NCBI GenBank assembly: GCA_965214525.1
Contig: OZ243959.1
Span: 2,170,001 to 2,234,000, forward strand
Reading direction: 5' to 3'
From: Qipengyuania_B sp965214525
Lineage (GTDB): Bacteria > Pseudomonadota > Alphaproteobacteria > Sphingomonadales > Sphingomonadaceae
Length of the DNA stretch: 64,000 nucleotides
Positions 8,333 to 18,000 of the stretch are shown here, piece after piece. Numbering within the stretch: the stretch's first letter is position 1; each line of letters opens with the position of its first letter. The translations under genes and the position numbers were made by a program. The notes under the pieces are model-generated. The model did no database searches. It worked only from the letters and a program-made list of their open reading frames with translations, and was not told where the DNA came from.

Positions 8333-8826
8333 CAAACGCAAGCTCATTTCGTTTTGAGACCGCCTCCGAGCAGGACCGGCAGCATGCGATAGCCATCGAG
8401 CAATTGGTTGGACGATACACCGATTGTCAACCATAGGGATTGGGAGAGCGTCGCGGATGCCTGGGCGCATGGCGGCGAATGGGACCTTGGACCGCCGGTC
8501 AATGTCCGCAAAATAGGCCGCGATGCCATCATGGAGGAAGTCCGGCACACGGTGGAATCCATGCAGTTCTTCTTCCAGATGCCGCATGCGTTCGCCATCC
8601 TCGACCTTAAAGACGGCAAGGCGCGTTCACGTGTGTCTTTGCATGAAATCGCGAAGATGGACCCCGATGCCGGGGTGATGGGTGATCTTGAGGGCATGTC
8701 GATACATGCGTCTACCTCGACGATCTCATCCTTGATGAGGATCGGCACTGGCGCTTTGCCAAAAGGCGATACACCGTTCACCTGTTCGCCGATAACGGAC
8801 CCGCCGGTGAGGTTATTGGCGGCTAG
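8329..8826 (+). pseudogene. SnoaL-like (NTF2-fold) protein, broken by two frameshifts
   Basis: It starts with GTG overlapping the SDR stop. The first part reads FRFETASEQDRQHAIAIEQL and RYTDC, the frame shifts near 8430, and it continues as NHRDWESVADAWAHGGEWDL down to about 8690. There it shifts again and ends as VYLDDLILDEDRHWRFAKRR to the TAG at 8824. The repaired protein is a SnoaL_4-type NTF2-fold domain of about 165 residues, a family that includes dehydratases and isomerases of ring substrates. With the adjacent SDR and TetR genes it once formed a small catabolic or detoxifying unit. Confidence 0.8.
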
Positions 8827-9164
8827 TTGGGCGTCGACGCGACTTACCCGGAAGACCGGTTTTGGATAATGCCGTGTAGTTGTAAACGACCTTTTCTGGG
8901 TCGTTTGCAGTCATAACGGCTGAGTGGGAAAACGTCTGCTTTCCCAGTGTTCATTTCCAAAACCAGACATTCCGCTTCCCACCCAATAGCGGACCTCCCT
9001 CTTTCCTACACCCGCTACACCGCTCGGCGCTCTGCGAACCTGTAAGGCCCCCTTTCAGCAGCCCGGCCAACCAGCGAGGCTTTTGCCTTTCTGCGCGCCC
9101 TATGTGGCAAGTTCTACAAGGCGCGCTGCGCATGTGCCGCATTAGCTTACGGCCAGACCATGCC
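8827..9164. other. non-coding stretch with two hairpins
   Basis: No supportable gene lies here. Two perfect inverted repeats occur close together: AAACGACC / GGTCGTTT at 8884-8906 (7-base loop), and TGGGAAA / TTTCCCA at 8925-8946. The first sits just after the SnoaL relic and could be a terminator, although no T-run follows. The rest looks like degenerate intergenic sequence marking the right edge of the acquired patch. Confidence 0.5.
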
Positions 9165-10967
9165 TCACCCCCGATACAAGCCATCCAGCCGCGCTCCGTA
9201 GCGCTCCCTGATCTTGTGGCGGCGGATCTTCATGCTCGGCGTCATCTCCTCGTTCTCGATCGTGAAGGCTTCATCGGAAAGGGCGAATTGCCGGATCCGT
9301 TCGATGACTGACAATTCCTTGTTCACCCGGTCGACCGCAACGCGGATCGCGCTGGTGAAGTCCTTGTCTTCATGCAAGGCACACAGGTCGTTCGGCTTGC
9401 CATTAGCCTCCGTCCATTCCGCGAGCCATTCGGCATCGGGCACGATCAGGCCCACGACGTAAGGCCGCTTGTCGCCTGTCACCATCGCCTGCCCGATCTC
9501 CGGCTGTAGCGTCAGCATCCCTTCGAGCTTTTGGGGGGCGACGTTGTCGCCCTTGTCGTTGACGATCATGTCCTTCTTGCGATCGGTGATGACGATGCGG
9601 CCCTTAAAGTCGAAATGGCCGATGTCTCCGGTGTGGAGCCAGCCATCCTTCAGTGCGCGGTTCGTTTCGGGCTGGTTGCGCCAATAGCCGTGCATGACGA
9701 GCTCGCCGCGGCACAGGATCTCGCCATCCTCGGCGATCCGCACCTCGACCCCCTTCAGCGGGGGCCCCACCGTTTCCATCGCGATCCCGGCGCGCGGACG
9801 GTTGCAGCTGATCACCGGCCCTGCCTCGGTCTGGCCGTAACCCTGCAGCAGCGTCAGGCCCATCGCGTCGAAGAAGATGCCCACGTCCGGATTGAGCGGC
9901 GCACCGCCCGATACCATCGCCTTCATCCGCCCGCCGAACTTCGCCCGTATCTTGGGGCGTAGCAGCCGCTCGAGCGCGAAGTTCAGCGTCTTGTCGCCCA
10001 GACGGTAGCGCCCCGCCGCCCGCCGCGTTCCGAGGCCAAGCGCCTGCTGCATCAGTTTCTGCGCGGCTCCGCCCTGCTTTTCCACCTGCTTCATGATGCG
10101 GGTTCGCAGCACTTCGAACAGCCGGGGAACCACGACCATATAGGTCGGGCGGGTCTCCTCGATATTGCTGGCGAGCTTCTCCAGTCCCTCGGCGTAGAAG
10201 ATCTGCGCGCCGACACTGATCGGCAGATACTGGCCGCCAGTATGCTCGTAGGCATGGGAAAGGGGCAGGAACGACAGAAACCGTTCCTCCTTGCCGAGCT
10301 GGAAATCGTTCAGCAGCACTTCGGCAGCGCCAGCGACATTGCACAGGATCGCGCCGTGATGTTGCAGCACGCCGCGCGGGGCGCCGCCCGTCCCGCTCGT
10401 ATAGATGATGCAGGCCGTCCGGTCGCGGCCGATACCAGCCATGCGCGTTTGCACCGCTTTGCGCGCGGCCGCCGCATCGCCTTCGATCATGCGGTCCCAA
10501 TCGTGGCATTCGAGGCTGCCGGACTGGTATTGCCGCATGCCGTCGATCGGGATGATATGTTCGGCGATGCCGGTGCGCATGATCGCCGGGATGAGCGTCT
10601 GCGACAGCCTGGCGGTCGATACGATGACGACACGCGCGCCGGAATTGTCGAGGATATGCGCATGGTCGCGCTCGGTATTGGTGGTGTAGGCGGGCACGGT
10701 GACGCACCCTGCGGCCATGATGGCGAGATCGGCGATGCACCATTCGGGACGGTTCTCGCTCACCAGCGCCACCCGGTCGCCGTCGTCCAGGCCAAGCCGG
10801 CGCAGGTTTTCCGCCAGAAGGCAGATGCGATCGGCCGTCTCGCCCCAGCTGATGGTGTGCCATGCGCCATCGGCCTTGTGGCCCAGGAATGGTTCGTCGG
10901 TCCGCTCTTGCGCACGTTTCAGGAACAGTTCGACCAGGTTGTTCGCGCCATCGATGTCGGCGAGCAT
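9165..10967 (-). CDS. long-chain fatty-acid--CoA ligase (AMP-binding)
   Basis: This 600-residue enzyme of the FadD15/ACSL-like branch activates long-chain fatty acids with ATP and CoA at the membrane. The ANL signatures are visible: the P-loop IIYTSGTGGAPRG, FLPLSHAYEH, the adenine-binding GYGQTEAGP, GWLHTGDIG, and the hinge DRKKDMIV. The branch-specific long C-terminal insertion is present. It is monocistronic, with a 54-base gap to ggt on one side and the decayed patch on the other. Confidence 0.93.
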   Translation of the reverse strand: MLADIDGANNLVELFLKRAQERTDEPFLGHKADGAWHTISWGETADRICLLAENLRRLGLDDGDRVALVSENRPEWCIADLAIMAAGCVTVPAYTTNTERDHAHILDNSGARVVIVSTARLSQTLIPAIMRTGIAEHIIPIDGMRQYQSGSLECHDWDRMIEGDAAAARKAVQTRMAGIGRDRTACIIYTSGTGGAPRGVLQHHGAILCNVAGAAEVLLNDFQLGKEERFLSFLPLSHAYEHTGGQYLPISVGAQIFYAEGLEKLASNIEETRPTYMVVVPRLFEVLRTRIMKQVEKQGGAAQKLMQQALGLGTRRAAGRYRLGDKTLNFALERLLRPKIRAKFGGRMKAMVSGGAPLNPDVGIFFDAMGLTLLQGYGQTEAGPVISCNRPRAGIAMETVGPPLKGVEVRIAEDGEILCRGELVMHGYWRNQPETNRALKDGWLHTGDIGHFDFKGRIVITDRKKDMIVNDKGDNVAPQKLEGMLTLQPEIGQAMVTGDKRPYVVGLIVPDAEWLAEWTEANGKPNDLCALHEDKDFTSAIRVAVDRVNKELSVIERIRQFALSDEAFTIENEEMTPSMKIRRHKIRERYGARLDGLYRG

Positions 10968-11021
10968 CCAGCTTCCTCTTGTCGTTATTACAATTGGCTT
11001 ACAGCACCAATTGCCGCCGCG

Positions 11022-12749
11022 CTAGGGGCCACCCAGTGGCGTATCAAGCACGCCGTCGAGCCTGGGGTCGTGCGCCGCCATCCATTCATCGTCCTGCCGG
11101 ACTGCGCCGACCGCACGGAAGGGCGGAGAGGCGGCGCGCACCTTGGCATAACCACGCGCTTCCAGCCCGGCGATCTCGTCCGCCAGCCAGCTGCCTTCCT
11201 CGACGACCAGCGTATCGCCGAACATCATGGCAAGGGGCAGGCCCAAAGCATCTTTCAGCGACAGACCGAAATCGATAACGCCGATGATGGACCGGGCGGT
11301 CTGCACCGGGATGGTTGCCCCGCCCGCCGCGCCGATGGCCATGAAGGGCGTTCCGTCGGGGGCATAGATCACGGTCGGCGCCATCGAGCTACGCGGACGC
11401 TTGCCCCCTTCCACCCGGTTGGCGACCGGTCGCCCGGCTACTCGTGGCGAGAAACTGAAATCGGTCAATTCATTGTTGAGATAGAAACCGGACACCATCA
11501 GGCCCGATCCGAAGCCGCCTTCGATGGTGGAGGTGTAGCTGACCATCGTTCCTGCATCGTCGATCGCAACGAAATGCGAAGTTCCGTTCTCTGGCGGTTC
11601 GTCGCCATCGGCGATGGCTATCGGTGCGCCAGCGGGACGGCCAGCGACGACCTGGGATGCCGCCCTGTCAGGGTCGATCAATTGCGAGCGGCGGGCGACG
11701 TAGCCAGGTTCGATCAGCCCGCGCGTCGGCACCGCCAGATAATCATCGTCCGCGAGATACAGCTCGCGATCCGCATAGGCGAGCCGCTGGGATTCGACGA
11801 ACACGTGCCAGAATTGCAGGTTTCGCGGCCCCATGCCGGCAAGGTCGAACCGTTCAAGCTGGCCGAGCATCTGCAACACCGCGACCCCGCCGGAAGAGGG
11901 CGGCCCCATGCCGCATATGCGATAGGCGCGGTACATGCCGCAAACGGGCGGGCGCTCTTTCGCGGCGAACTCTTCGAGGTCCGAAACCGTAATTGCGCCG
12001 GGGCGGGGCGTCGCCGCAGCCGTGGTTTGCGCGATCGCACCGGCGACTGGTCCGCGATAGAACGCTTTGGGGCCATCGCGCGCAATCCGCCCCAGCGCTT
12101 CGGCCAGAGCAGGGTTGGCGATGCGGGTGCCGACCGGCAACGGCTCGCCATCCGCACCATAATACAGCATGCGGCCTTCCTGCGTCATGCCGGCCCGGTC
12201 GAGATTGCCGGTCAGTGACTGGTGCAGCCTTTCGTTCATGACGAACCCGTCGCGAGCCAGTGCGATCGCCGGTTGGAAGAGGGTCGCCCAGTCGAGCGTG
12301 CCATGACGCTCGAACGCCTCTGCCGCGAGCGCGATGTTGCCGGGCACCCCGACGCTCAGGCCGGTGCGCACGACCTGCTGATAGGATTGCGGCTGTCCGC
12401 CAGTATCGAGGAACCAGTCGGGCGACGCACTGGCAGGCGCGGTTTCGCGTCCGTCAAGCGATGTCACCTGCCCATCGGCCGTGCCGCGGACGAAGAAGCC
12501 ACCGCCCCCTATCCCCGAGCTTTGCGGCTCGACCACGCCGAGCGCCAGCATGGTGGCAATCGCTGCATCGGTCGCACTGCCGCCCTGGCGCAGCATCGCC
12601 ATGCCTGCTTCCGCGGCACGGGGATCGGCGGCGCCGACGGTGCCGCCGGGCGCTGCCTCGTCATATATCGGAACGGGAGCTGGCGCGAAGCTGACACAGG
12701 CGGACAGCAGGAGGGCCGGGGCGAGGAGCGGCAAGCGTTTCAAGGGCAT
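11022..12749 (-). CDS. ggt: gamma-glutamyltransferase, lipoprotein form
   Basis: This Ntn-hydrolase cleaves glutathione and other gamma-glutamyl compounds in the periplasm and self-processes into large and small subunits. I placed the start at 12749 (MPLKRLPLLAPALLLSAC), which gives a clean lipobox; a longer frame upstream runs into pyrD. The N-terminal nucleophile formed by autocleavage is T390 in NGTSHFVA, close to the position in the E. coli enzyme. GIGGGGFF and the MAPTVIY region also match the family. It follows pyrD by 10 bases on the same strand, so the two are probably co-transcribed. Confidence 0.93.
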   Translation of the reverse strand: MPLKRLPLLAPALLLSACVSFAPAPVPIYDEAAPGGTVGAADPRAAEAGMAMLRQGGSATDAAIATMLALGVVEPQSSGIGGGGFFVRGTADGQVTSLDGRETAPASASPDWFLDTGGQPQSYQQVVRTGLSVGVPGNIALAAEAFERHGTLDWATLFQPAIALARDGFVMNERLHQSLTGNLDRAGMTQEGRMLYYGADGEPLPVGTRIANPALAEALGRIARDGPKAFYRGPVAGAIAQTTAAATPRPGAITVSDLEEFAAKERPPVCGMYRAYRICGMGPPSSGGVAVLQMLGQLERFDLAGMGPRNLQFWHVFVESQRLAYADRELYLADDDYLAVPTRGLIEPGYVARRSQLIDPDRAASQVVAGRPAGAPIAIADGDEPPENGTSHFVAIDDAGTMVSYTSTIEGGFGSGLMVSGFYLNNELTDFSFSPRVAGRPVANRVEGGKRPRSSMAPTVIYAPDGTPFMAIGAAGGATIPVQTARSIIGVIDFGLSLKDALGLPLAMMFGDTLVVEEGSWLADEIAGLEARGYAKVRAASPPFRAVGAVRQDDEWMAAHDPRLDGVLDTPLGGP

Positions 12750-12759
12750 CGCGATACCG

Positions 12760-13794
12760 CTATTCGGTTCCGACCGCCTCGGCAATGGTGGCAAATCCAT
12801 CGCGGCGCATCAGCCGTTCGATGCCGGCCACCATCTGCTTGCCGATTCCCGGCCCTTCATAGACGAGTGCGGTGTATAATTGCACCAGGCTCGCGCCGGC
12901 GCGGATGCGCGCCCATGCGTCTTGTGCGCTCGCGATACCGCCGGCCCCGACCAGTGGCAGGTTGCCCCCCGTGGCCTTGCGGAAATCGCGCAAGCGTTGG
13001 AGCGCGAGATCGCGGAGCGGTGCGCCCGATAAGCCGCCCGCCTCCCCGCTTTGGCCCGATTGCAGGGGCGGGCGCGATATGGTGGTGTTGGAGACGATCA
13101 ATCCGCCCAATCGCTTGTCCAGGGCTACCCGCGCGATGGCGTCGATCTCCGCCGGTTCGAGGTCAGGTGCCACTTTCAGAAAGACAGGCGGTGCCGTCCC
13201 GCTACGGTCGCGCGCGCCGAGCACGGCGTCGAGCAACGCGGCCAAGGCATCGCGATGCTGCAGGCCGCGCAATCCCGGCGTATTGGGACTGGATACGTTG
13301 ACCGAAAGGTAGGACGCCACCGGCGCCAGGATTTCCGCCAGCAACGCGTAGTCGGCAATGCGATCGTCCGAATCCCTGTTCGCGCCGATATTGACGCCGA
13401 CGATCCCGGCCCGGCCTTGGCGCCGATACAACCGCGCATAGGTGCGTTCCAGCCCATCATTGTTGAACCCCATCCGGTTGATGACCGCGCGATCTTCGGC
13501 CAGCCTGAACAATCGCGGCCTGATGTTCCCCGCTTGCGGGAATGGGGTGATCGTGCCGACCTCGGTGAACCCGAACCGCAGGCCGAGCATGGCGTCGGGC
13601 ACTTCGGCATTCTTGTCGAAACCCGCCGCGACCCCCACGGGATTGGGAAAGGACAGGCCGGCGACCTTGATTGGCAAGGTCAAAGGGCCAGCGCGCGGCC
13701 GGGGACGCGGAATTGATTTCAAACCCTGGATCACCATCTGGTGGGCACGTTCGGGCGGAATGGCAAACAGCGCGGGGCGCAGGGTCTTGAACAT
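12760..13794 (-). CDS. pyrD: dihydroorotate dehydrogenase, class 2 (quinone)
   Basis: This is the fourth step of UMP synthesis, oxidising dihydroorotate at the inner membrane with FMN and ubiquinone. The 344-residue length, the N-terminal membrane-binding helix region (FKTLRPALFAIPPERAHQ) and the active-site serine in NVSSPNTPGLRGLQ mark class 2. FMN contacts GFDKN, NRMGFNNDG and VGAGGI are present. I chose MFKTLRP at 13794; MARP four codons upstream (13806) is also possible, and neither has a strong ribosome site. It is divergent from the DUF885 gene. Confidence 0.95.
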   Translation of the reverse strand: MFKTLRPALFAIPPERAHQMVIQGLKSIPRPRPRAGPLTLPIKVAGLSFPNPVGVAAGFDKNAEVPDAMLGLRFGFTEVGTITPFPQAGNIRPRLFRLAEDRAVINRMGFNNDGLERTYARLYRRQGRAGIVGVNIGANRDSDDRIADYALLAEILAPVASYLSVNVSSPNTPGLRGLQHRDALAALLDAVLGARDRSGTAPPVFLKVAPDLEPAEIDAIARVALDKRLGGLIVSNTTISRPPLQSGQSGEAGGLSGAPLRDLALQRLRDFRKATGGNLPLVGAGGIASAQDAWARIRAGASLVQLYTALVYEGPGIGKQMVAGIERLMRRDGFATIAEAVGTE

Positions 13795-13976
13795 CGGGCG
13801 CGCCATGCCACGCCAGCCAGCTTTCGGAAAGGCTCGTTCAGAGCGGTTGCGGCCATCGATATGCTGGAACCTTGGATCGACAGGCCAACGACAGTCCCCG
13901 AAAATCTTGGGGGTAGCTAAGATCGCGGATATTGGGCAACATCGGTGCAAACCCACTTTCTGGAGCAATTGCCCTT

Positions 13977-15836
13977 ATGATCCGCCCTTCGCACATTCTG
14001 ATGCTGTCTTTGTCCACCTTCGCGCTAAGCGCATGCGCGACTGTCGCGTCAGACAACACCTTGACCACCGCCGGCGTTACGGAGCGGCAGGTCATGGTGG
14101 ATGCGCCATCTGCCGACCAGCCCATCGGCGGCTTCTTCGAGGCTTACGATGCGGCGAGTCTCGAATTGTCGCCGCTCAGCAAGGCCTATCGCGGTATACG
14201 TGACGAGGATTACGGCCGCTGGGGTGACTTTTCCGACGCCGCCGAGGTCCGGGAAGAACGCCTGTTGCAGCAGAGCGCGGACAACATGCGGTCCGGCTAC
14301 GACCTTGCCGCCCTGCCGCAGCAGGATCAGCTATCCTACCGACTGTTCGAAGGCATGGCGCAGCGGTCCGCCTCGCTGTTTCCATACCGCGACTATGGCT
14401 ATGTCTTTGACCAGATGAACGGCGCGCAAAGCCAATTGCCCGCCTTCCTCATCAACATCCATTCGGTGGCGAACGTGGCGCAGGCGCGCGACTATATCAG
14501 CCGGATAGAGGGGGTCGGGCCAGGCCTCGACACGTTGATCGCCGAATCACAAGAGCGCGCTGCGGCTGGCGTGATGCCGCCCAAATGGGTGTACCCCTAC
14601 GTCATCTCGGATGTGCAGAACCTGTTGAGTGCGGGGAACGACAATGCGGTGCTCGAGGATTTCGCCGGCAAGGTCGACGCGCTCGACATTCCCGCGTCCG
14701 AGAAGGAAGCGTTGAAGCGCGATGCCTTGACTGGCTGGAACGAGAATGCCCGTCCAGCCTACCAACGCCTGCTTGCCGAGATGCAGCGTCAGCAGGCGTT
14801 GGCCGGGACCGATGACGGCGTGTGGCGCTTTCCGCAAGGCGAAGCCTATTACGACGCCCTGCTGGCCAACTATACCACCACCGACCTGACGGCCGACCAG
14901 ATCCACGATATTGGCCTGCGCGAAGTGGATCGCATCCATAACGAAATGCGCACAATCATGGCCCAGGTCGGGTTCTCGGGCGATCTGCAGGACTTCTTCG
15001 CTTTCACCCGCACCGACGACCGTTTCTTCTACGACACCCGCGAGGCATACATCGCCGACGCTCAGGCGAAGATCGCGGCGATGGAAGCGCGGCTGCCCGA
15101 ATATTTCGGGGTGCTTCCCGAAGACCCGTTGACCATCAAGCCGGTCGAGGCATTCCGCGAGCAATCCGCGGGCAAAGCCTTCTACAGCCGGCCCGCCCCC
15201 GACGGTTCGCGCCCCGGCACCTATTACGTCAACCTCTACAACCTCAAGGATATGAGCAAGAACGAGCTGGAAGCGCTCGCTTATCACGAGGGGCTGCCCG
15301 GCCACCATCTGCAGCTATCGATCCAGACCGGCCTGGGCGATGTGCCCGCCTTCCGCCGCTTTGGCGGGGTGACGGCCTATACCGAAGGGTGGGGGCTGTA
15401 TTCGGAGGAACTGGGCAAGGATATGGGTTTCTATACCGATCCCTATTCCGATTTCGGCAGGTTGGGCATGGAGTTGTGGCGCGCCGCGCGCCTGGTGGTC
15501 GATACCGGCATTCATTCCAAGCGCTGGAGCCGGGACCGGGCGATCCAGTATCTGAAGGATAATACGCCCAACCCCGATGGCGATATCCGCAAGGCGATCG
15601 AACGCTATATCGTCTATCCCGGGCAGGCGACCGCCTACATGATCGGCAAGCTCAAGATCATGGAATTGCGCGAGCAGGCGCGGACCGAACTGGGCGACCG
15701 GTTCGACATCCGTGCTTTTCACGACGCGGTGCTGACCAGCGGGCCGGTGCCGCTCGACATTCTGGAGGAGAATGTCGCGGCGTATATCGCGCGGGAGAAG
15801 CAGGTTGGCGACGCGCCCATGATCATGGGGTCGTAA
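13977..15836 (+). CDS. DUF885-family peptidase-like lipoprotein
   Basis: A 619-residue protein starting MIRPSHILMLSLSTFALSAC, a lipoprotein signal with lipobox LSAC. It belongs to the DUF885 family, relatives of M2/M32-type metallopeptidases. The zinc motif HEGLPGHHLQ, which stands in for HExxH, is present, followed by TAYTEGWGLYSEEL with the third-ligand glutamate. Upstream TGGAG supports the ATG at 13977. It probably acts on peptides in the periplasm, but substrate is unknown for most of the family. It is transcribed alone, divergent from pyrD. Confidence 0.88.
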   Translation: MIRPSHILMLSLSTFALSACATVASDNTLTTAGVTERQVMVDAPSADQPIGGFFEAYDAASLELSPLSKAYRGIRDEDYGRWGDFSDAAEVREERLLQQSADNMRSGYDLAALPQQDQLSYRLFEGMAQRSASLFPYRDYGYVFDQMNGAQSQLPAFLINIHSVANVAQARDYISRIEGVGPGLDTLIAESQERAAAGVMPPKWVYPYVISDVQNLLSAGNDNAVLEDFAGKVDALDIPASEKEALKRDALTGWNENARPAYQRLLAEMQRQQALAGTDDGVWRFPQGEAYYDALLANYTTTDLTADQIHDIGLREVDRIHNEMRTIMAQVGFSGDLQDFFAFTRTDDRFFYDTREAYIADAQAKIAAMEARLPEYFGVLPEDPLTIKPVEAFREQSAGKAFYSRPAPDGSRPGTYYVNLYNLKDMSKNELEALAYHEGLPGHHLQLSIQTGLGDVPAFRRFGGVTAYTEGWGLYSEELGKDMGFYTDPYSDFGRLGMELWRAARLVVDTGIHSKRWSRDRAIQYLKDNTPNPDGDIRKAIERYIVYPGQATAYMIGKLKIMELREQARTELGDRFDIRAFHDAVLTSGPVPLDILEENVAAYIAREKQVGDAPMIMGS

Positions 15837-15976
15837 GCCGGCGATCGATCTTGGCGTAAGCCTTGATCTAACGCCATCGTGATCGCGGGGGCAGGCCGCA
15901 ATCCGCGCCGGGCTTGCTAACGACTCGCAACAATGGGTTTCCGGTTGAAACGGGCCGGGCGGGTGCATAGTTCAAT

Positions 15977-15995
15977 TCGGAACGAAATGGTCCGA
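15977..15995. promoter_or_regulatory. imperfect inverted repeat upstream of the Rrf2 gene
   Basis: TCGGAAC-gaaat-GGTCCGA pairs at six of seven positions and ends seven bases before the Rrf2 start. It lies where an autoregulatory site of a SUF-type Rrf2 repressor would be expected. I do not know a consensus close enough to confirm it. Confidence 0.3.
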
Positions 15996-16002
15996 TTACA
16001 TT

Positions 16003-16434
16003 ATGCGCCTGTCAAACCTCACCGATTATGCCGTCGTCACGATGGGCGCGGCTGCGCGCCATTGCGGCGGCGGCCGGATCAGCGCGAGCGAACTTGCGAG
16101 CGAAACCGGCTTGCCGACGCCGACCGTGCAGAAGGTGGTGAGCAAGTTGACGGCCGCCGGCCTGCTTCGGTCGGTACGCGGCACGGGTGGCGGGTTGCAG
16201 TTGGCCCGGCCCGCCGCGGCGATCACCCTTGCTGACATCGTCGAGGCGGTCGAGGGGCCGATTGCGCTGACCCAATGCGCCGACGGGGGCCAGTGCGGCT
16301 ACGACCATGCCTGTGCCGTTCGTCCGCACTGGCCACTCGTCAATCAGGCCGTGCGCGATGCGCTGGCCGCCATCTCCCTTGTCAAACTCGCGCGGATCGA
16401 CGCGCCCCGGAACCCTGAAAAGCAAGCAGCATGA
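16003..16434 (+). CDS. Rrf2-family SUF system regulator (Fe-S sensing)
   Basis: This 143-residue Rrf2 protein heads the suf operon and is expected to repress it when it holds an Fe-S cluster. The winged helix covers MRLSNLTDYAVVTMG through GTGGGLQLARP, and the three cluster cysteines are in QCADGGQCGYDHAC. Its length and layout match the SUF-associated regulator subfamily rather than IscR. The stop overlaps the sufB start (ATGA). A candidate operator lies just upstream. Confidence 0.92.
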   Translation: MRLSNLTDYAVVTMGAAARHCGGGRISASELASETGLPTPTVQKVVSKLTAAGLLRSVRGTGGGLQLARPAAAITLADIVEAVEGPIALTQCADGGQCGYDHACAVRPHWPLVNQAVRDALAAISLVKLARIDAPRNPEKQAA

Positions 16435-17927
16435 CCGACCAGATCGACACACTCGACCGCTCCGAGATGGACAAGGATGCCAAGGAGGCCGCCGCCCGCG
16501 CTGCCGATTACGAATATGGCTGGCACTCGGACATCGAGACCGAATTTGCCCCCAAGGGGCTGAACGAGGATACCGTCCGCTACATCTCTGCCAAGAAGCA
16601 GGAGCCGCAATGGATGCTCGACTGGCGGCTGAAGGCGTTCCGGCTGTGGCAGGACATGGAGGAGCCCGATTGGGCGAAGATCGGCTATCCCAAGATCGAC
16701 TACCAGGACGCCTATTATTACGCCGCGCCCAAGAAGAAGGTCGAACTGGATTCGCTCGACGAACTCGATCCCGATATAAAGTCGGTCTACGACAAGCTGG
16801 GCATCCCGATCGGCGAGCAGGAAGTGCTGGCGGGCGTCAAGGGCGCGCGCAAGGTGGCGGTGGACGCGGTGTTCGATTCCGTTTCGGTCGCCACCACTTT
16901 TCGCGAGGAACTGAAAAAGGCTGGCGTCATCTTCCTGTCCATCAGCGAGGCGATCCGCGAACATCCCGAACTGGTGAAGAAGTGGCTGGGGCGCGTCGTT
17001 CCTCGGCAGGACAATTACTTCGCCACGCTGAACAGTGCGGTCTTCTCCGACGGCACCTTCGTCTATATTCCCGAAGGCGTTCGCTGCCCGATGGAGCTGA
17101 GCACTTATTTCCGCATCAACGCCGAGAATACCGGCCAGTTCGAACGCACTTTGATCGTCGCGGAGAAGGGTTCCTACGTCAGCTATCTGGAAGGCTGCAC
17201 CGCGCCGATGCGCGACGAGAACCAGTTGCACGCCGCCGTGGTCGAACTGGTCGCGATGGACGATGCGGAGATCAAGTATTCCACCGTGCAGAACTGGTAT
17301 CCCGGCAATGCCGAGGGCGTGGGCGGGATCTACAATTTCGTCACCAAGCGCGGCCTGTGCCAGGGCGCACGCTCGAAGATCAGCTGGACGCAGGTGGAGA
17401 CGGGCAGCGCGGTGACGTGGAAGTACCCCTCCTGCGTACTCAACGGCGAGGATAGCGTAGGCGAATTCTACTCGGTCGCGGTGACCAACAATCACCAGCA
17501 GGCCGATACGGGCACCAAGATGATCCATAACGCGCCCGGCACCCGCTCCACCATCATCTCCAAGGGGATCAGCGCGGGCAAGTCGAACAACACCTATCGC
17601 GGGCTGGTCCGCGTGGGTCCGAACGCCGAGAACGTGCGCAACTTCACCCAGTGCGACAGCCTGCTGCTGGGCGATCGCTGCGGCGCGCACACGGTCCCTT
17701 ATATCGAGGTGAAGAACCCCAGCGCGCAGATCGAGCACGAGGCGACGACCAGCAAGATTTCGGACGACCAGCTGTTCTACGCCATGCAGCGCGGCCTGGG
17801 CGAGGAGGAGGCGGTGGCGCTGATCGTCAACGGCTTCGCCAAGGACGTGATGAAGCAATTGCCGATGGAATTCGCGGTCGAGGCGCAGAAGCTGCTGGCG
17901 ATCAGTCTCGAAGGGAGCGTGGGGTGA
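16431..17927 (+). CDS. sufB: Fe-S cluster assembly scaffold SufB
   Basis: This is the scaffold subunit of the SufBCD complex on which Fe-S clusters are built in the cytoplasm. The 498-residue protein carries the family blocks YPKIDYQDAYYYAAPKKK, EGVRCPMELSTYFRINAENT, VSYLEGCTAPMRDENQLHAA and NFTQCDSLLLG. It overlaps the Rrf2 gene by four bases. Its 3' end (17881-17927) is present a second time, degenerate, at 18393-18440 beyond a DUF559 relic, which shows that something inserted at the end of this gene without breaking it. Confidence 0.98.
   Translation: MTDQIDTLDRSEMDKDAKEAAARAADYEYGWHSDIETEFAPKGLNEDTVRYISAKKQEPQWMLDWRLKAFRLWQDMEEPDWAKIGYPKIDYQDAYYYAAPKKKVELDSLDELDPDIKSVYDKLGIPIGEQEVLAGVKGARKVAVDAVFDSVSVATTFREELKKAGVIFLSISEAIREHPELVKKWLGRVVPRQDNYFATLNSAVFSDGTFVYIPEGVRCPMELSTYFRINAENTGQFERTLIVAEKGSYVSYLEGCTAPMRDENQLHAAVVELVAMDDAEIKYSTVQNWYPGNAEGVGGIYNFVTKRGLCQGARSKISWTQVETGSAVTWKYPSCVLNGEDSVGEFYSVAVTNNHQQADTGTKMIHNAPGTRSTIISKGISAGKSNNTYRGLVRVGPNAENVRNFTQCDSLLLGDRCGAHTVPYIEVKNPSAQIEHEATTSKISDDQLFYAMQRGLGEEEAVALIVNGFAKDVMKQLPMEFAVEAQKLLAISLEGSVG
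17881..17927 (+). repeat. 3' end of sufB, copy 1 of a flanking direct repeat
   Basis: These 47 bases are the last codons of sufB. An imperfect direct copy lies at 18393-18440; the two begin AGGCGCAGAAGCT and end GGGAGCGTGGGGTGA. They bracket the first DUF559 relic, as a target duplication would. Confidence 0.7.
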
Positions 17928-17963
17928 GGATGACGCCCGCGGACACGGCAAAGCGCACGAACT

Positions 17964-18000
17964 CCCCTCCCCTTCAGCGGAGGGGCCGGGGGTGGGGACT
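17964..18000. repeat. GC palindrome at left end of DUF559 relic
   Basis: CCCCTCCCCTTCAG followed by CGGAGGGG is itself a near-palindrome and is followed by a G-rich run ending in GTGGGGACT. The same unit appears inverted at 18345-18381, so the pair frames the relic like terminal repeats. Confidence 0.65.

Noticed and set aside
10242..12218. 658-residue plus-strand frame opposite the acyl-CoA ligase and ggt
   Set aside because: Both genes beneath it have full motifs and the antisense product matches nothing. It is a mirror of high-GC codon bias.
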